From: Bacteroidaceae bacterium
GTDB taxonomy: Bacteria; Bacteroidota; Bacteroidia; Bacteroidales; Bacteroidaceae
Assembly (NCBI GenBank): GCA_017522785.1
Contig: JAFWYF010000001.1
Location: 1-64,000, forward strand
Length of the DNA stretch: 64,000 bases
Direction of reading: 5' to 3'
In this document: one piece after another, positions 51,788 through 60,722 of the stretch
How the letters are laid out: each line of letters begins with the position of its first letter
Position numbering within the stretch: position 1 is the first letter of the stretch
Made by a program: the position numbers and the translations under genes
Notes under the pieces: generated by a model
Databases searched by the model: none
Seen by the model: the letters and a program-made list of their open reading frames with translations, nothing else
What the model was told of the DNA's origin: nothing

Positions 51788-53266
51788 TTAATATGCTCTT
51801 GCAAACAGAACACGACGTGCCGAAGGTTTGCCTGTTACCATACATGTTCCGGGAGTTTCGTCCCAACCAATAGGTATACAGCGTATTGTGGCTTTGGTCT
51901 CCTCTTTAATGCGTTCTTCTGTTTCGGGTGTGCCATCCCAATGTGCAAGGATGAAACCGCCTTTTTCGATTTCAGTTTTGAACTCTTCGTAAGTGTCTAC
52001 ACTGCGTGTGCTTGCTTCGCGCATCTCCAATGCTTTCTTATGTAGGTTCTTTTGTATATCGTCGAGTAACTCTTTTACATAAGTAGTTATGCCTTCGATT
52101 GAGCGTGTCTCTTTCTCCAATGTGTCGCGACGCATAACCTCTATTGTTCCATTCTCCAAGTCGCGTGCTCCCAATACCAAACGCACAGGTACTCCTTTTA
52201 ATTCGTAGTCAGCAAATTTGAAACCGGGGCGTCTGTTGTCGGCATTGTCATATTTTACGCTAATACCCATCTTGCGCAATTCGGCTGTGATTTCTGCAAC
52301 TTTTGCATCAATTGCATCTAGTTGGTCCTGTTTTTTGTATATAGGCACAATCACAACTTGAATAGGTGCAAGTGCCGGTGGCAATACAAGGCCGTTATCG
52401 TCGGAGTGAGTCATTATGAGTGCTCCCATAAGGCGTGTAGATACACCCCAAGAGGTTGCCCATACATAATCAAGTTTATTTTCTTTGTCTACGAACTGCA
52501 CATTGAATGCTTTGGCAAAGTTTTGTCCCAAGAAATGTGATGTTCCACATTGCAATGCTTTGCCATCCTGCATTAGTCCCTCAATTGTATATGTATCCAA
52601 TGCTCCTGCAAAACGCTCATTAGCCGATTTTACTCCCATTATAACTGGTAACGCCATGTAGTTGTTGGCAAAATCGTTATATACATGCAACATTGTTTTA
52701 GCCTCCTCTTCGGCCTCCTCTTTTGTTGCATGAGCAGTGTGTCCTTCTTGCCATAGGAACTCTGCTGTACGCAAGAACAGACGTGTACGCATCTCCCAAC
52801 GCATAACGTTTGCCCACTGATTAACCTTTATAGGCAGGTCGCGATACGATTGTATCCAATTTTTGTATGTGCTCCAAATAATTGTCTCCGATGTGGGGCG
52901 AATAATCATCTCCTCTTCTAGTTTGGCTGCCGGGTCTACAACAACTCCGCTACCATCGGGAGAGTTTTTCAAACGATAGTGAGTAACAACGGCACACTCT
53001 TTTGCAAATCCCTCAACATGTTCAGCCTCTCTGCTAAGGAACGATTTAGGGATGAGTAGTGGAAAATATGCGTTTACATGTCCGGTTTCTTTGAACATGT
53101 CGTCTAATGTACGTTGTATCTTTTCCCAAATTGCATAACCATAGGGCTTGATAACCATGCAACCGCGAACGGGTGATTGCTCTGCCAAATCGGCTTTAAT
53201 GACCAAATCGTTATACCATTGCGAATAACTCTCGCTACGTTTTGTCAAATCTTTTAACTCTGCCAT
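51788..53266 (-). CDS. proS: Proline-tRNA ligase, archaeal/eukaryal type
   Basis: Charges tRNA-Pro. The 492-residue class II synthetase is of the shorter ProS type lacking the bacterial INS editing domain. Motif 1 is near [21 protein letters not shown], motif 2 at [25 protein letters not shown], motif 3 near [19 protein letters not shown]. The C-terminal domain ends RRVLFARAY with the conserved terminal tyrosine of this type. This form is usual in Bacteroidetes. A variant -7 box lies 37 bases upstream. Confidence 0.96.
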   Translation of the reverse strand: MAELKDLTKRSESYSQWYNDLVIKADLAEQSPVRGCMVIKPYGYAIWEKIQRTLDDMFKETGHVNAYFPLLIPKSFLSREAEHVEGFAKECAVVTHYRLKNSPDGSGVVVDPAAKLEEEMIIRPTSETIIWSTYKNWIQSYRDLPIKVNQWANVMRWEMRTRLFLRTAEFLWQEGHTAHATKEEAEEEAKTMLHVYNDFANNYMALPVIMGVKSANERFAGALDTYTIEGLMQDGKALQCGTSHFLGQNFAKAFNVQFVDKENKLDYVWATSWGVSTRLMGALIMTHSDDNGLVLPPALAPIQVVIVPIYKKQDQLDAIDAKVAEITAELRKMGISVKYDNADNRRPGFKFADYELKGVPVRLVLGARDLENGTIEVMRRDTLEKETRSIEGITTYVKELLDDIQKNLHKKALEMREASTRSVDTYEEFKTEIEKGGFILAHWDGTPETEERIKEETKATIRCIPIGWDETPGTCMVTGKPSARRVLFARAY

Positions 53267-53302
53267 ATTGTTGTATTATTTAGTTTCAATATAAATATTT
53301 CG

Positions 53303-53310
53303 CGAATTTA
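53303..53310 (-). promoter_or_regulatory. Variant -7 box of proS
   Basis: The minus strand reads TAAATTCG followed by C, 37 bases before the proS ATG. A TATTTTTG (53318-53311) directly abuts it upstream. Confidence 0.4.
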
Positions 53311-53320
53311 CAAAAATATA

Positions 53321-53351
53321 TTTGATTATCACTCTTTATTTTTTAACTTTG
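53321..53351 (+). promoter_or_regulatory. Consensus promoter of the OmpA-like gene
   Basis: TTTG (53321-53324), 19 bases, TAACTTTG (53344-53351). It is a full consensus match and implies a leader of about 125 bases before the ATG at 53485. Confidence 0.75.
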
Positions 53352-53484
53352 GGTTTGTATATGTCATTTTTTTTATAACTTAGCAGACGAAATTTCTCAG
53401 ATGCACTCGGTTTGTGTCTGTTTTCTTGTTCAAAGGCGATAAATCTTGCCTAAATGAAGTGTATAATGTTTTAATATATTAGTT

Positions 53485-54174
53485 ATGAAGATTAAATTTT
53501 TTAAATTTTTATGTGTTGCAATATGTGCCGTAATGGTATTAAGTGGTTGCGGAACAATGAACAACACTGCAAAAGGTAGTCTTATTGGTGCAGGTGGCGG
53601 AGCCGCTTTAGGATTGTTAATAGGACATTTTGCTGGTAATAAGGCTATTGGCGCGGCTGTAGGTACCGCTGTTGGTGCCGGTACAGGTGCTCTCATTGGA
53701 AAAAGAATGGATAACGCTGCAAAGGCTGCAGCTCAGGTGCAGAATGCAACTGTAGAAACAATTACCGATGCGAATAATCTAACAGCAGTTAAAGTAACCT
53801 TCGATTCGGGCCTGTTGTTTGCTACGAACAAGTACGACCTCAATGCTGCAGCAAAGAGCAATTTGGCAGAGTTTGCAAAGGTGTTGAAAGATTTTAACGA
53901 TGCCGATGTGTTAATCTATGGCCACACCGATTCAACTGGTAGCGATGCCATTAATAACCCTCTCTCGGTAAATCGTGCAAATGCTGTTGCCAACTATTTG
54001 CGTTCACTAGGTGTTTCTAACACTCAAATTAAAGGTGTCGAGGGATTTGGTTCAAAAGAACCTGTTGCAGACAACTCGACAGTTGCAGGTCGCGCAAAGA
54101 ACCGTCGTGTAGAGGTTTATATGTATGCTAGCGAAGCTATGATAAATGCGGCAAACCAAGGAACTTTAAAATAA
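53485..54174 (+). CDS. OmpA-family lipoprotein with glycine zipper
   Basis: A 229-residue outer-membrane lipoprotein that likely tethers the membrane to peptidoglycan. Lipobox VLSGC (Cys22). Residues about 30-75 are a glycine-zipper stretch (GSLIGAGGGAALGLLIGHFAG, GAAVGTAVGAGTGALIGKRM). The C-terminal OmpA domain has VTFDSGLLFATNKYDLN, LIYGHTDSTGS with the diaminopimelate-binding Asp, and GRAKNRRVEVYM with the binding Arg. The combination resembles the YiaD type. A perfect 42-base palindromic terminator follows. Confidence 0.92.
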   Translation: MKIKFFKFLCVAICAVMVLSGCGTMNNTAKGSLIGAGGGAALGLLIGHFAGNKAIGAAVGTAVGAGTGALIGKRMDNAAKAAAQVQNATVETITDANNLTAVKVTFDSGLLFATNKYDLNAAAKSNLAEFAKVLKDFNDADVLIYGHTDSTGSDAINNPLSVNRANAVANYLRSLGVSNTQIKGVEGFGSKEPVADNSTVAGRAKNRRVEVYMYASEAMINAANQGTLK

Positions 54175-54188
54175 TTAAAATCAATTAT

Positions 54189-54230
54189 ATACAAAAAGAA
54201 ATATCCCCGCGGGGATATTTCTTTTTGTAT
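54189..54230. terminator. Bidirectional terminator, perfect palindrome
   Basis: A 42-base perfect palindrome centred on ccccgcgggg with A-rich and T-rich flanks. It separates the converging OmpA-like and DUF1460 genes. Confidence 0.92.
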
Positions 54231-54239
54231 CATATATCT

Positions 54240-55088
54240 CTATTTAATTCTGAACACTCTCACTCCTAAGTGGCTCTTTCTATCTTTTTGGTAATCGTAA
54301 ATAGTCTTTTCATCGGCTATAACACACTCTCTGTTGCTCGAAGCATGCAAAAGATGTAGTTTCCCATTTTCCCAAAAAGCAAAGCCAACGTGGCTGACGT
54401 CTAATCCATTTACAGATGTTACTAATGCCAATATATCCCCGTCGTTAATATTTATCTCTTTTTGGCTCTTGCATAAAGTTTTCTTTGGAATATAGTTAAT
54501 ATCGATATCTCTGAATGGTAGTTCGTGATGCTCAATCTCCTTTATAAGTTCTTTGTTCTCTTTAAGTTGTTTGTAACTGTCGGGGTGTTTACTCATGAAA
54601 TCGAGTGATAGGTGTTGTGTGGCGGTGTGTGCGTTGCCAATTATCTCAGAAATCTCATCATGCTTTGCCGAATCGCATATCCATTGCGAAATATAGTGTA
54701 AACGGCTCGCGTATCCATTGCAAATACCGTTACGATAGCGAATACGCTCTAGGTTGTCGCAAAATGAGTTAAACGAACTCTTCTTCTGCTTGTGAGTCAA
54801 AACAACGGCGACAATCTGTTCAACAAATGTTGTGCAATCGACCTCTCTGGTGTTTACAACGAGGTGCTCAGAAGGCTCTTTGTCGAGTGTTTCACTAACA
54901 TACGGTGTACCTATGAATTCGCGAGCAACGGCAAGTACAATATCGCCTGTTGTCTTGTACTCTTTTTCTTGTAATTTTTTTAAAATGTTTTCTATTCTTA
55001 TGCTATCACTCTTTTTGTATATTGCGTTGTAGGCAAATATGTTACATTGAATAAACAGCAGTATAAAAAATGTTGTGCAAAATCTCAT
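54240..55088 (-). CDS. DUF1460 amidase-like (NlpC/P60-fold) protein
   Basis: A 282-residue exported protein with a signal peptide (FCTTFFILLFIQCNIFAYN). The fold resembles NlpC/P60 cysteine peptidases: the nucleophile is in REVDCTTFVEQIVA (Cys about 83) and the base in VSHVGFAFWENGKLHLLHASS (His about 231). Other DUF1460 landmarks are GTPYVSETLD and GYASRLHYISQWICD. Members are annotated as N-acetylmuramoyl-L-alanine amidase-like and probably act on peptidoglycan fragments in the periplasm. It is divergent from the T9SS plug gene. Confidence 0.88.
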   Translation of the reverse strand: MRFCTTFFILLFIQCNIFAYNAIYKKSDSIRIENILKKLQEKEYKTTGDIVLAVAREFIGTPYVSETLDKEPSEHLVVNTREVDCTTFVEQIVAVVLTHKQKKSSFNSFCDNLERIRYRNGICNGYASRLHYISQWICDSAKHDEISEIIGNAHTATQHLSLDFMSKHPDSYKQLKENKELIKEIEHHELPFRDIDINYIPKKTLCKSQKEININDGDILALVTSVNGLDVSHVGFAFWENGKLHLLHASSNRECVIADEKTIYDYQKDRKSHLGVRVFRIK

Positions 55089-55194
55089 CTTATGATTCTA
55101 TAATATATAACTTTCTCTAAATAATTGTAAATATACGTAGTAATTCTTTTTTAATGCTTATCTTAGTTGCAAAATTTTGTAATTATTTACCGTA

Positions 55195-56439
55195 ATGCGA
55201 AAATTACTCACAATAATACTGTTTGTCCCCATTTTAATGTATGCGCAATTTACAGAATCACATTCACCTCAGTTGCGTACCCTGCAGGCAATGGTCAATG
55301 GCGACCCGAACAATCCGCCAATCATAACATTGGGTAGCGACGATGAAATAATCTTCTCTTTCGATGAATTGTCGCACACCTATCGTCGATATACCTATCG
55401 CATTACTCATTGCAATTCCGATTGGCAACCATCGGATTTACATGAAATAGATTATATCAGTGGATTTAATGACCGTACAATAGAATATTGGGAAAACTCT
55501 TCGGGTACAACTCAACTCTATACTCACTACGAATTTTATATACCCAACGAGGATGTTTCACTAAAGGTATCGGGTAATTATATGGTTGAGGTTTTTGACG
55601 ATGAGAACGACAATGCGCCTGTAGCAATTTATCGTTTTGCTGTTGTTGATAGGCGTCTATCTCTCTCTGCCGATGTTAGCGGAAATACAGATATCGATTT
55701 TAATAAGACACACCAGCAGTTAAATTTTAAAATCGCTTATTCATCTTACAACGTTCAAACTCCTGCAAATGATATTAAGCCTGTGGTCTATCAGAATCGT
55801 AGGTTCGATAATAGAGTGAGTGGGCTAAAACCAACATATATAACCGGCTCAACATTGGAATATGTACATAATAAAGCATTAATATTTGATGCCGGAAATG
55901 AGTATAGGCGCTTTGAACTTACCGACCCGTACTCTCCCGGAATGAACGTGGAGCGCGTAACCTATTTCGAGCCCTATTTTCATGCCGATTTATATGTCGA
56001 TGAGCCGCAAAAGAACTATCTTCACGATAACGACCAAAATGGTCGTTTCTACATAAACACATTGCAAGGTTACGATGCCACCTTAGAGGCCGATTATGCT
56101 CTTGTACATTTTACTTTTGATGCACCATATCGCAGTGGAGGCAACTATTATATTCTTGGCGACTTATGTGGAAACCGTTTTGTCGATTCCAATATTTTGC
56201 AGTACGATAATTCCAAAGGCGCCTATTCGTCTGTACAATTGTTGAAATATGGCTTATATAACTATCAATATGTGTGGGTACCCGAAAATTCATCAGTGGC
56301 AACAACAGCCGGTGGCGAAGGCAATTTCTACAATACAGAAAATGAATATCTGATACTTGTCTATCATCGTGAATTCGGAGCACGCTACGATAGTCTTGTA
56401 GGAGTATTGCAATTAAACTACGATATAGAACAAAACTAA
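55195..56439 (+). CDS. Type IX secretion system plug protein (DUF5103)
   Basis: A 414-residue exported protein with a signal peptide (residues 1-17, ending MYAQF). It starts with the DUF5103 pattern HSPQLRTLQAMVNGD and IITLGSDDEIIFSFDEL, then YTYRITHCNSDWQPSDL, DRTIEYWENSSGTTQLYTHY, and GNYMVEVFDDEND. The family closes the SprA translocon of the type IX secretion system from the periplasmic side. This fits the T9SS-type C-terminal domains on at least three proteins in this window. Other T9SS core genes are not in the window. Confidence 0.9.
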   Translation: MRKLLTIILFVPILMYAQFTESHSPQLRTLQAMVNGDPNNPPIITLGSDDEIIFSFDELSHTYRRYTYRITHCNSDWQPSDLHEIDYISGFNDRTIEYWENSSGTTQLYTHYEFYIPNEDVSLKVSGNYMVEVFDDENDNAPVAIYRFAVVDRRLSLSADVSGNTDIDFNKTHQQLNFKIAYSSYNVQTPANDIKPVVYQNRRFDNRVSGLKPTYITGSTLEYVHNKALIFDAGNEYRRFELTDPYSPGMNVERVTYFEPYFHADLYVDEPQKNYLHDNDQNGRFYINTLQGYDATLEADYALVHFTFDAPYRSGGNYYILGDLCGNRFVDSNILQYDNSKGAYSSVQLLKYGLYNYQYVWVPENSSVATTAGGEGNFYNTENEYLILVYHREFGARYDSLVGVLQLNYDIEQN

Positions 56440-56441
56440 TT

Positions 56442-56480
56442 GATATAATAAATGGCGACAACGTCGCCATTTATTATATC
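56442..56480. terminator. Bidirectional terminator overlapping the ahpF stop
   Basis: Perfect 18-base arms (56442-56459, 56463-56480; core aatggcgac/gtcgccatt) with a 3-base loop. The ahpF stop codon (56474-56476) lies in the 3' arm. Confidence 0.9.
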
Positions 56481-58021
56481 TCTCCACGCATCTTGTCTTC
56501 GAATAGGGCAAGAGCGCTTTTTGCTCCTTCGCCCATGGCTATAACAATCTGCTTGTATGTAACATCGGTAACATCACCTGCAGCATATATACCCTTAATT
56601 GATGTTCTGCCGTTCTTGTCTGTCAGAATTTCTCCAATCTTGTTTGTTTCAACAATCTCTTTGAATAAGTCGCTGTTTGCACTTAGTCCTATCTGCACAA
56701 ACACTCCGTCTAAAGCAATTTCATTCTCCGCACCACTTTTACGGTCTTTAAGTGTAATCCCAACAACCTTGTCTCCATTGCCTTTAATGCTGGTCGTTTG
56801 AGTATTTGTGAAAATATTTACATTGTTAAGGCTTCTTAACTTCTCTTGTAACACATTGTCGGCTCTCAGTGCATCGGCAAATTCAATCAATGTTACTTTG
56901 TTACATATTCCTGCTAGGTCTATTGCTGCTTCAACTCCCGAATTTCCTCCACCAATAACAGCAACATCTTTGCCTTTGTAGAATGGACCGTCGCAATGCG
57001 GACAGAATGCTACTCCATGTCCTATGTATTCCTCTTCACCGGGTACATTAAGTTTTCGCCATTTGGCTCCGGTAGCAACTATCAACGCAGGTGCTTTGTA
57101 CACCTCGCCACCTTTAATGCTAACTATTTTTGTGCAATTTTCAACAGCAACTTTTTCAATATGCCTATTCTCCAAAATATCTATAGGATACTGCAATATG
57201 TGGCTTTTTAAGTCTCTGGCTAAGTTGGCACCGGTTGTGCTGGCAACAGAAGGAATATTCTCTATTGCAACTGTTTCGTTTACTTGACCGCCTACGCGCT
57301 CTGCAATCATTGCAACTCTAAGTCCTTTTCTTGCAGAATATATTGTAGCTGTAGCACCGGCAGGGCCTCCACCTGCCACTATTACATCATACTCTTTTAC
57401 TTTCTGTTCATGTATAGCTTCCAAACCATAACGCTCCTCTAATTTATCAAGCAATTCTCCTATCGTTCCGCGTCCTACATGTAGTAGGATGCCGTTGGCA
57501 AGAACTGTGGGTACTGCCTGAATTTTCAAACGTGTAACCTCTTCTTCGTTAATCTCTCCATCTACAGCCTCATGAGTGATGTTTGGATTGAGTATCGCCA
57601 TTATATTCAGTGCCTGTACAACATCGGGGCAGTTAGTACAGCTTAGCGACAGGTAGGTTGTTAGGTGTATTTCTCCTTTCAGTGCTTTAATCCTTTTTTG
57701 TATAAACTCATCCGGGAGGTTCTTTCCCTTGCCATCTGCATTTAGCAAAGCCATGATGAGCGATGTAAACTCGTGTCCTCCGGGTACTGCGCGGAACGAA
57801 ATTCCTGTCTCTACCCCATTCTTTAGTATTGAGAAACTTAAACCTTCGCTCTCAATAATCTCACAACTTATTTTCTCCGAAGTGCTTGCTACATCTTTAA
57901 GCATGTCCACCAACTCGGCACGCTTCTCGTGGTGTTGATGGACATGAATTTGAAATGTATAATGCGCTTCTAGTTGTGAGAAGATTTCTCTTAACTGTAA
58001 TATTATCGCATTATCTAACAT
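56474..58021 (-). CDS. ahpF: Alkyl hydroperoxide reductase subunit F
   Basis: NADH-dependent flavoprotein that reduces AhpC. The 515-residue protein has the N-terminal double thioredoxin-like domain with the redox pair in SLSCTNCPDVV (about residue 128). A thioredoxin-reductase-like part follows: VIVAGGGPAGATATIYSARKG, the active disulfide CPHCDGPFYKG (about 341), VIGGGNSGVEAAIDLAG and the terminal IYAAGDVTDV. It follows ahpC by 55 bases on the same strand, so the two form the usual peroxide-defence operon. Confidence 0.96.
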   Translation of the reverse strand: MLDNAIILQLREIFSQLEAHYTFQIHVHQHHEKRAELVDMLKDVASTSEKISCEIIESEGLSFSILKNGVETGISFRAVPGGHEFTSLIMALLNADGKGKNLPDEFIQKRIKALKGEIHLTTYLSLSCTNCPDVVQALNIMAILNPNITHEAVDGEINEEEVTRLKIQAVPTVLANGILLHVGRGTIGELLDKLEERYGLEAIHEQKVKEYDVIVAGGGPAGATATIYSARKGLRVAMIAERVGGQVNETVAIENIPSVASTTGANLARDLKSHILQYPIDILENRHIEKVAVENCTKIVSIKGGEVYKAPALIVATGAKWRKLNVPGEEEYIGHGVAFCPHCDGPFYKGKDVAVIGGGNSGVEAAIDLAGICNKVTLIEFADALRADNVLQEKLRSLNNVNIFTNTQTTSIKGNGDKVVGITLKDRKSGAENEIALDGVFVQIGLSANSDLFKEIVETNKIGEILTDKNGRTSIKGIYAAGDVTDVTYKQIVIAMGEGAKSALALFEDKMRGEI

Positions 58022-58076
58022 TTTATTAATTATTTGTGGTTACTATTCTTGTCTCTACATCAGCAGAGTCTTGTGT

Positions 58077-58643
58077 TTAAATCTTTCCAACTAAATCAAT
58101 ACTTGGCTTTAGGGTTTCTGCGCCTCTCTTCCATTTAGCAGGGCAAACCTCTCCGTCGTGCGTAGCAACAAATTGTGCTGCCTCTACTTTACGCAGTAGT
58201 TCATCGGCATTTCGTCCAATACTGTTGTCATGAACTTCTGCAAGCTTAATTTTTCCTTCGGGGTTCACTACAAATGTTCCGCGATAGGCCATACCTTCCT
58301 CTTCAATTAGTACTCCGAACGCGCGTGATAGTGCTCCGGTGGGGTCTGCCAACATTGGATATTTAATCTTTCTGATACTCTCCGATGCATCGTGCCATGC
58401 CTTGTGTACGAAGTGTGAATCGGTACTTACTGAATATACTTCAACTCCCATTGATTGCAGTTCTGCATATTTCTCGGCGAGGTCTACCAACTCAGTCGGA
58501 CATACGAATGTAAAATCGGCAGGGTAGAAGAAGAATACAGCCCACTTGCCTTCTACATCTTTATTAGAAACACTACGAAAACTTCCATTATGGAACGCTT
58601 GTACATTGAACTCGGGTAATTGTGAATTAATAATAGGTGTCAT
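58077..58643 (-). CDS. ahpC: Alkyl hydroperoxide reductase subunit C (peroxiredoxin)
   Basis: Reduces hydrogen peroxide and organic peroxides. The 188-residue typical 2-Cys peroxiredoxin has the peroxidatic cysteine in PADFTFVCPTELVDLAEKY (Cys about 48) and the resolving cysteine in HDGEVCPAKWKRG (about 165). The product works with AhpF from the next gene. The -7 box TATCTTTG with TTG 20 bases upstream serves it. A PerR-like sequence lies further upstream (58744-58758). Confidence 0.97.
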   Translation of the reverse strand: MTPIINSQLPEFNVQAFHNGSFRSVSNKDVEGKWAVFFFYPADFTFVCPTELVDLAEKYAELQSMGVEVYSVSTDSHFVHKAWHDASESIRKIKYPMLADPTGALSRAFGVLIEEEGMAYRGTFVVNPEGKIKLAEVHDNSIGRNADELLRKVEAAQFVATHDGEVCPAKWKRGAETLKPSIDLVGKI

Positions 58644-58693
58644 AATAAATTATTTTAATTGTAATTATTTTAATGTTGAAATCGTTTCAATTG

Positions 58694-58724
58694 CAAAGAT
58701 AGGCATGTTACATAGTTACTGCAA
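58694..58724 (-). promoter_or_regulatory. Promoter of ahpCF
   Basis: On the minus strand TTG (58724-58722), 20 bases, TATCTTTG (58701-58694) followed by C. It lies 51 bases before the ahpC ATG. Confidence 0.65.
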
Positions 58725-58743
58725 TAGTCATAAATAACTAAAT

Positions 58744-58758
58744 TTATAATAGTTTTTA
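58744..58758. promoter_or_regulatory. Weak PerR-like site upstream of ahpC
   Basis: ttataatagttttta matches the PerR box TTATAATnATTATAA at 12 of 15 positions by my count. It lies about 20 bases upstream of the ahpC -33 element. The region is AT-rich, so chance similarity is possible. Confidence 0.25.
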
Positions 58759-58802
58759 GTCGGTTATAACTAAATGCTCTCTATTTAATATGTTATTCTC
58801 GC

Positions 58803-58817
58803 TTTCTATTATAGAAA
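58803..58817. promoter_or_regulatory. 15-bp palindrome between the C10 and ahpC genes
   Basis: tttctat and atagaaa form perfect 7-base arms around one T. Its compact form suits a protein site more than a hairpin. Owner unknown. Confidence 0.25.
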
Positions 58818-58936
58818 TAACATATAAGATTTGGTATATGTTCAATAGAAATTAAATAAGAATAGAAGTTTCTACTAAATAAAAAGGAGTACTTATTTGA
58901 AATGGTCAATGGTTGTTGCAATGGTATTGTATTCAC

Positions 58937-60718
58937 CTATTGAACAATTACACTTTGTCCATTAACAATATATATTCCTTGTGGCAAATGTATAATCTGT
59001 GTTGTGTCCGGCATTAGACAAACATTTCTCAACATCATGCCATTGGTCGAATATATTCTGACAGTCATCTCTTTGGGAGAACTTACAGCAATAGCACCTT
59101 TTAGGGGCTTCAGTTTGAATTCTTCGGCAATTGAACCTGAAATATTATTTGGTAAATTCTTGGGTCTTTCTGTATAAAAATAATGGCCTGTGTCTGTAGT
59201 CTCCATATATATGATACTGTTCGCTCCATATAGATTATACCACTCATCACTTCCATCCGGTTGCCATAGGAACCTTAACTCTCGTATTCCCTTAGTCTGG
59301 TACTCGGTTCCCTTCAAATATAGATAATCACCAGCACCGGCTAACTCATCATGCACTATTGTTTCGTTACCACAATCTTTTATTATTTTAGGTGTTTCTG
59401 TCGCCTCGCTGTCCCAAATAGAGATTCCTATTTTACCACTAATGTCTTTGTCATTGATGTTTGTATAATAGATTTCATACATGAGCCATGGATTGGAAAG
59501 GGTATTCTCTTGCTCTGTGATAAATAGTTTGGAAATATGTGGTATCGGTTTAAGATTTTCCTCATATTCTCCCTCTTCTGTGGGCTTGATATTGATTATG
59601 GCAAAAATATCCTCATTATATCTATATCCATCAGGAGAAAAATTACCCATGTAGAAATAACCATCACAGTAACCTCCCCATCCCCAATTGATGTAATAGC
59701 GTCCTTTTTGGTCTATACCACAGCAGATATAGGCATGACCGCCACTACCAAATTCGTCATTTCCACAAAACCATATAGGTCTGCCCTCTAACAACTCTTT
59801 ATGCATCATTTCGTTCCAAACATCATTGGAATAGTGAGACTTATCTATCAATTTAATATCCGTAGAATAATAGAAGTGGCGCAATAATGCCGTTAAAGCA
59901 TTAACGGCAAATGCTTCTGTTACGTCTGTGCCATAGAAACTTTTGCATGCATAGCCAACGTCTCTTATCAGGGCTGCTGTAGCATACTTTTGTTTGCTAG
60001 TGTAATAATCAGAAGCGTTTTCCATCATATTTGCCCAACTGTATTTCTTTCCTAACGTAACGGTCGTTTCTGTGTTGTTACCGTCGTTAAGTGTGGCAGT
60101 GCATGTGCCTCTTCCCATCTGTGGCCACTCGTAGTACTTCATTATTTGTGCTACGGCTACAGCAACGCATCCGGCTAGTGTTTGCTTTCCATCTATTTCG
60201 GGTGCATAATAATTATAAGGGCCTCTTTGATTCCATTTTGTAGTTATGAATGGTTCTACGGGTGTAATATCAGTATCGGTGTATTGTTGTGGTGTCAGTT
60301 CTCTGCTTCTAATTTTGCCAATATAGTTCCTGTATGATTCAAGGTGCTTTTTCATTGCATCCGGAATCTGTTGCAGGCTGATTTTTGTATTTAAGGAATA
60401 GCCTAAAATGGGTTCGACTTCATCCTCTCCGGCAACGATGACAAATCCTATAGAGTCCTCAGGAATGAATATGTAGTACTCCGGAGAGTGGTCTGCAGAA
60501 CGTGTTTCGGGCATTGCTTCGCTTAAAAGAGTTAATGAGACATGAGCACGAGCTTTGCTCCTTTTTCCGCCGGTCGAGGTGTTGCCTAAATTTGCATTGA
60601 AAAAACTTTCTGCCCTATTTTTCGCACTCTTTACGTCTACAGGGCCGGCAATAGTATGCGAAGCAACAAACAATAAAGTAAGTGCCAGATATGCTTTGAT
60701 GAAAGAATGATGAGACAT
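58937..60718 (-). CDS. C10-family cysteine peptidase with T9SS-type sorting domain
   Basis: Secreted papain-like protease related to streptopain (SpeB) and prevotellal interpain. The 593-residue protein starts with a signal peptide (residues about 7-25, ending SHTIAG). A propeptide follows (to about 150), with the inhibitory-type segment EYYIFIPEDSIGFVIVAGEDEV. The catalytic Cys is in TLAGCVAVAVAQIMKYY (about 181) and the His in GSGGHAYICCGID (about 329), followed by YYINWGWGGYCDGYF. The last 60 residues (VRIYSTNGMMLRN, LPQGIYIVNGQ) look like a T9SS type A sorting domain. I chose ATG 60718, 4 bases beyond the WecA-like stop; ATG 60736 would overlap it. Confidence 0.9.
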   Translation of the reverse strand: MSHHSFIKAYLALTLLFVASHTIAGPVDVKSAKNRAESFFNANLGNTSTGGKRSKARAHVSLTLLSEAMPETRSADHSPEYYIFIPEDSIGFVIVAGEDEVEPILGYSLNTKISLQQIPDAMKKHLESYRNYIGKIRSRELTPQQYTDTDITPVEPFITTKWNQRGPYNYYAPEIDGKQTLAGCVAVAVAQIMKYYEWPQMGRGTCTATLNDGNNTETTVTLGKKYSWANMMENASDYYTSKQKYATAALIRDVGYACKSFYGTDVTEAFAVNALTALLRHFYYSTDIKLIDKSHYSNDVWNEMMHKELLEGRPIWFCGNDEFGSGGHAYICCGIDQKGRYYINWGWGGYCDGYFYMGNFSPDGYRYNEDIFAIINIKPTEEGEYEENLKPIPHISKLFITEQENTLSNPWLMYEIYYTNINDKDISGKIGISIWDSEATETPKIIKDCGNETIVHDELAGAGDYLYLKGTEYQTKGIRELRFLWQPDGSDEWYNLYGANSIIYMETTDTGHYFYTERPKNLPNNISGSIAEEFKLKPLKGAIAVSSPKEMTVRIYSTNGMMLRNVCLMPDTTQIIHLPQGIYIVNGQSVIVQ

Positions 60719-60722
60719 AACG

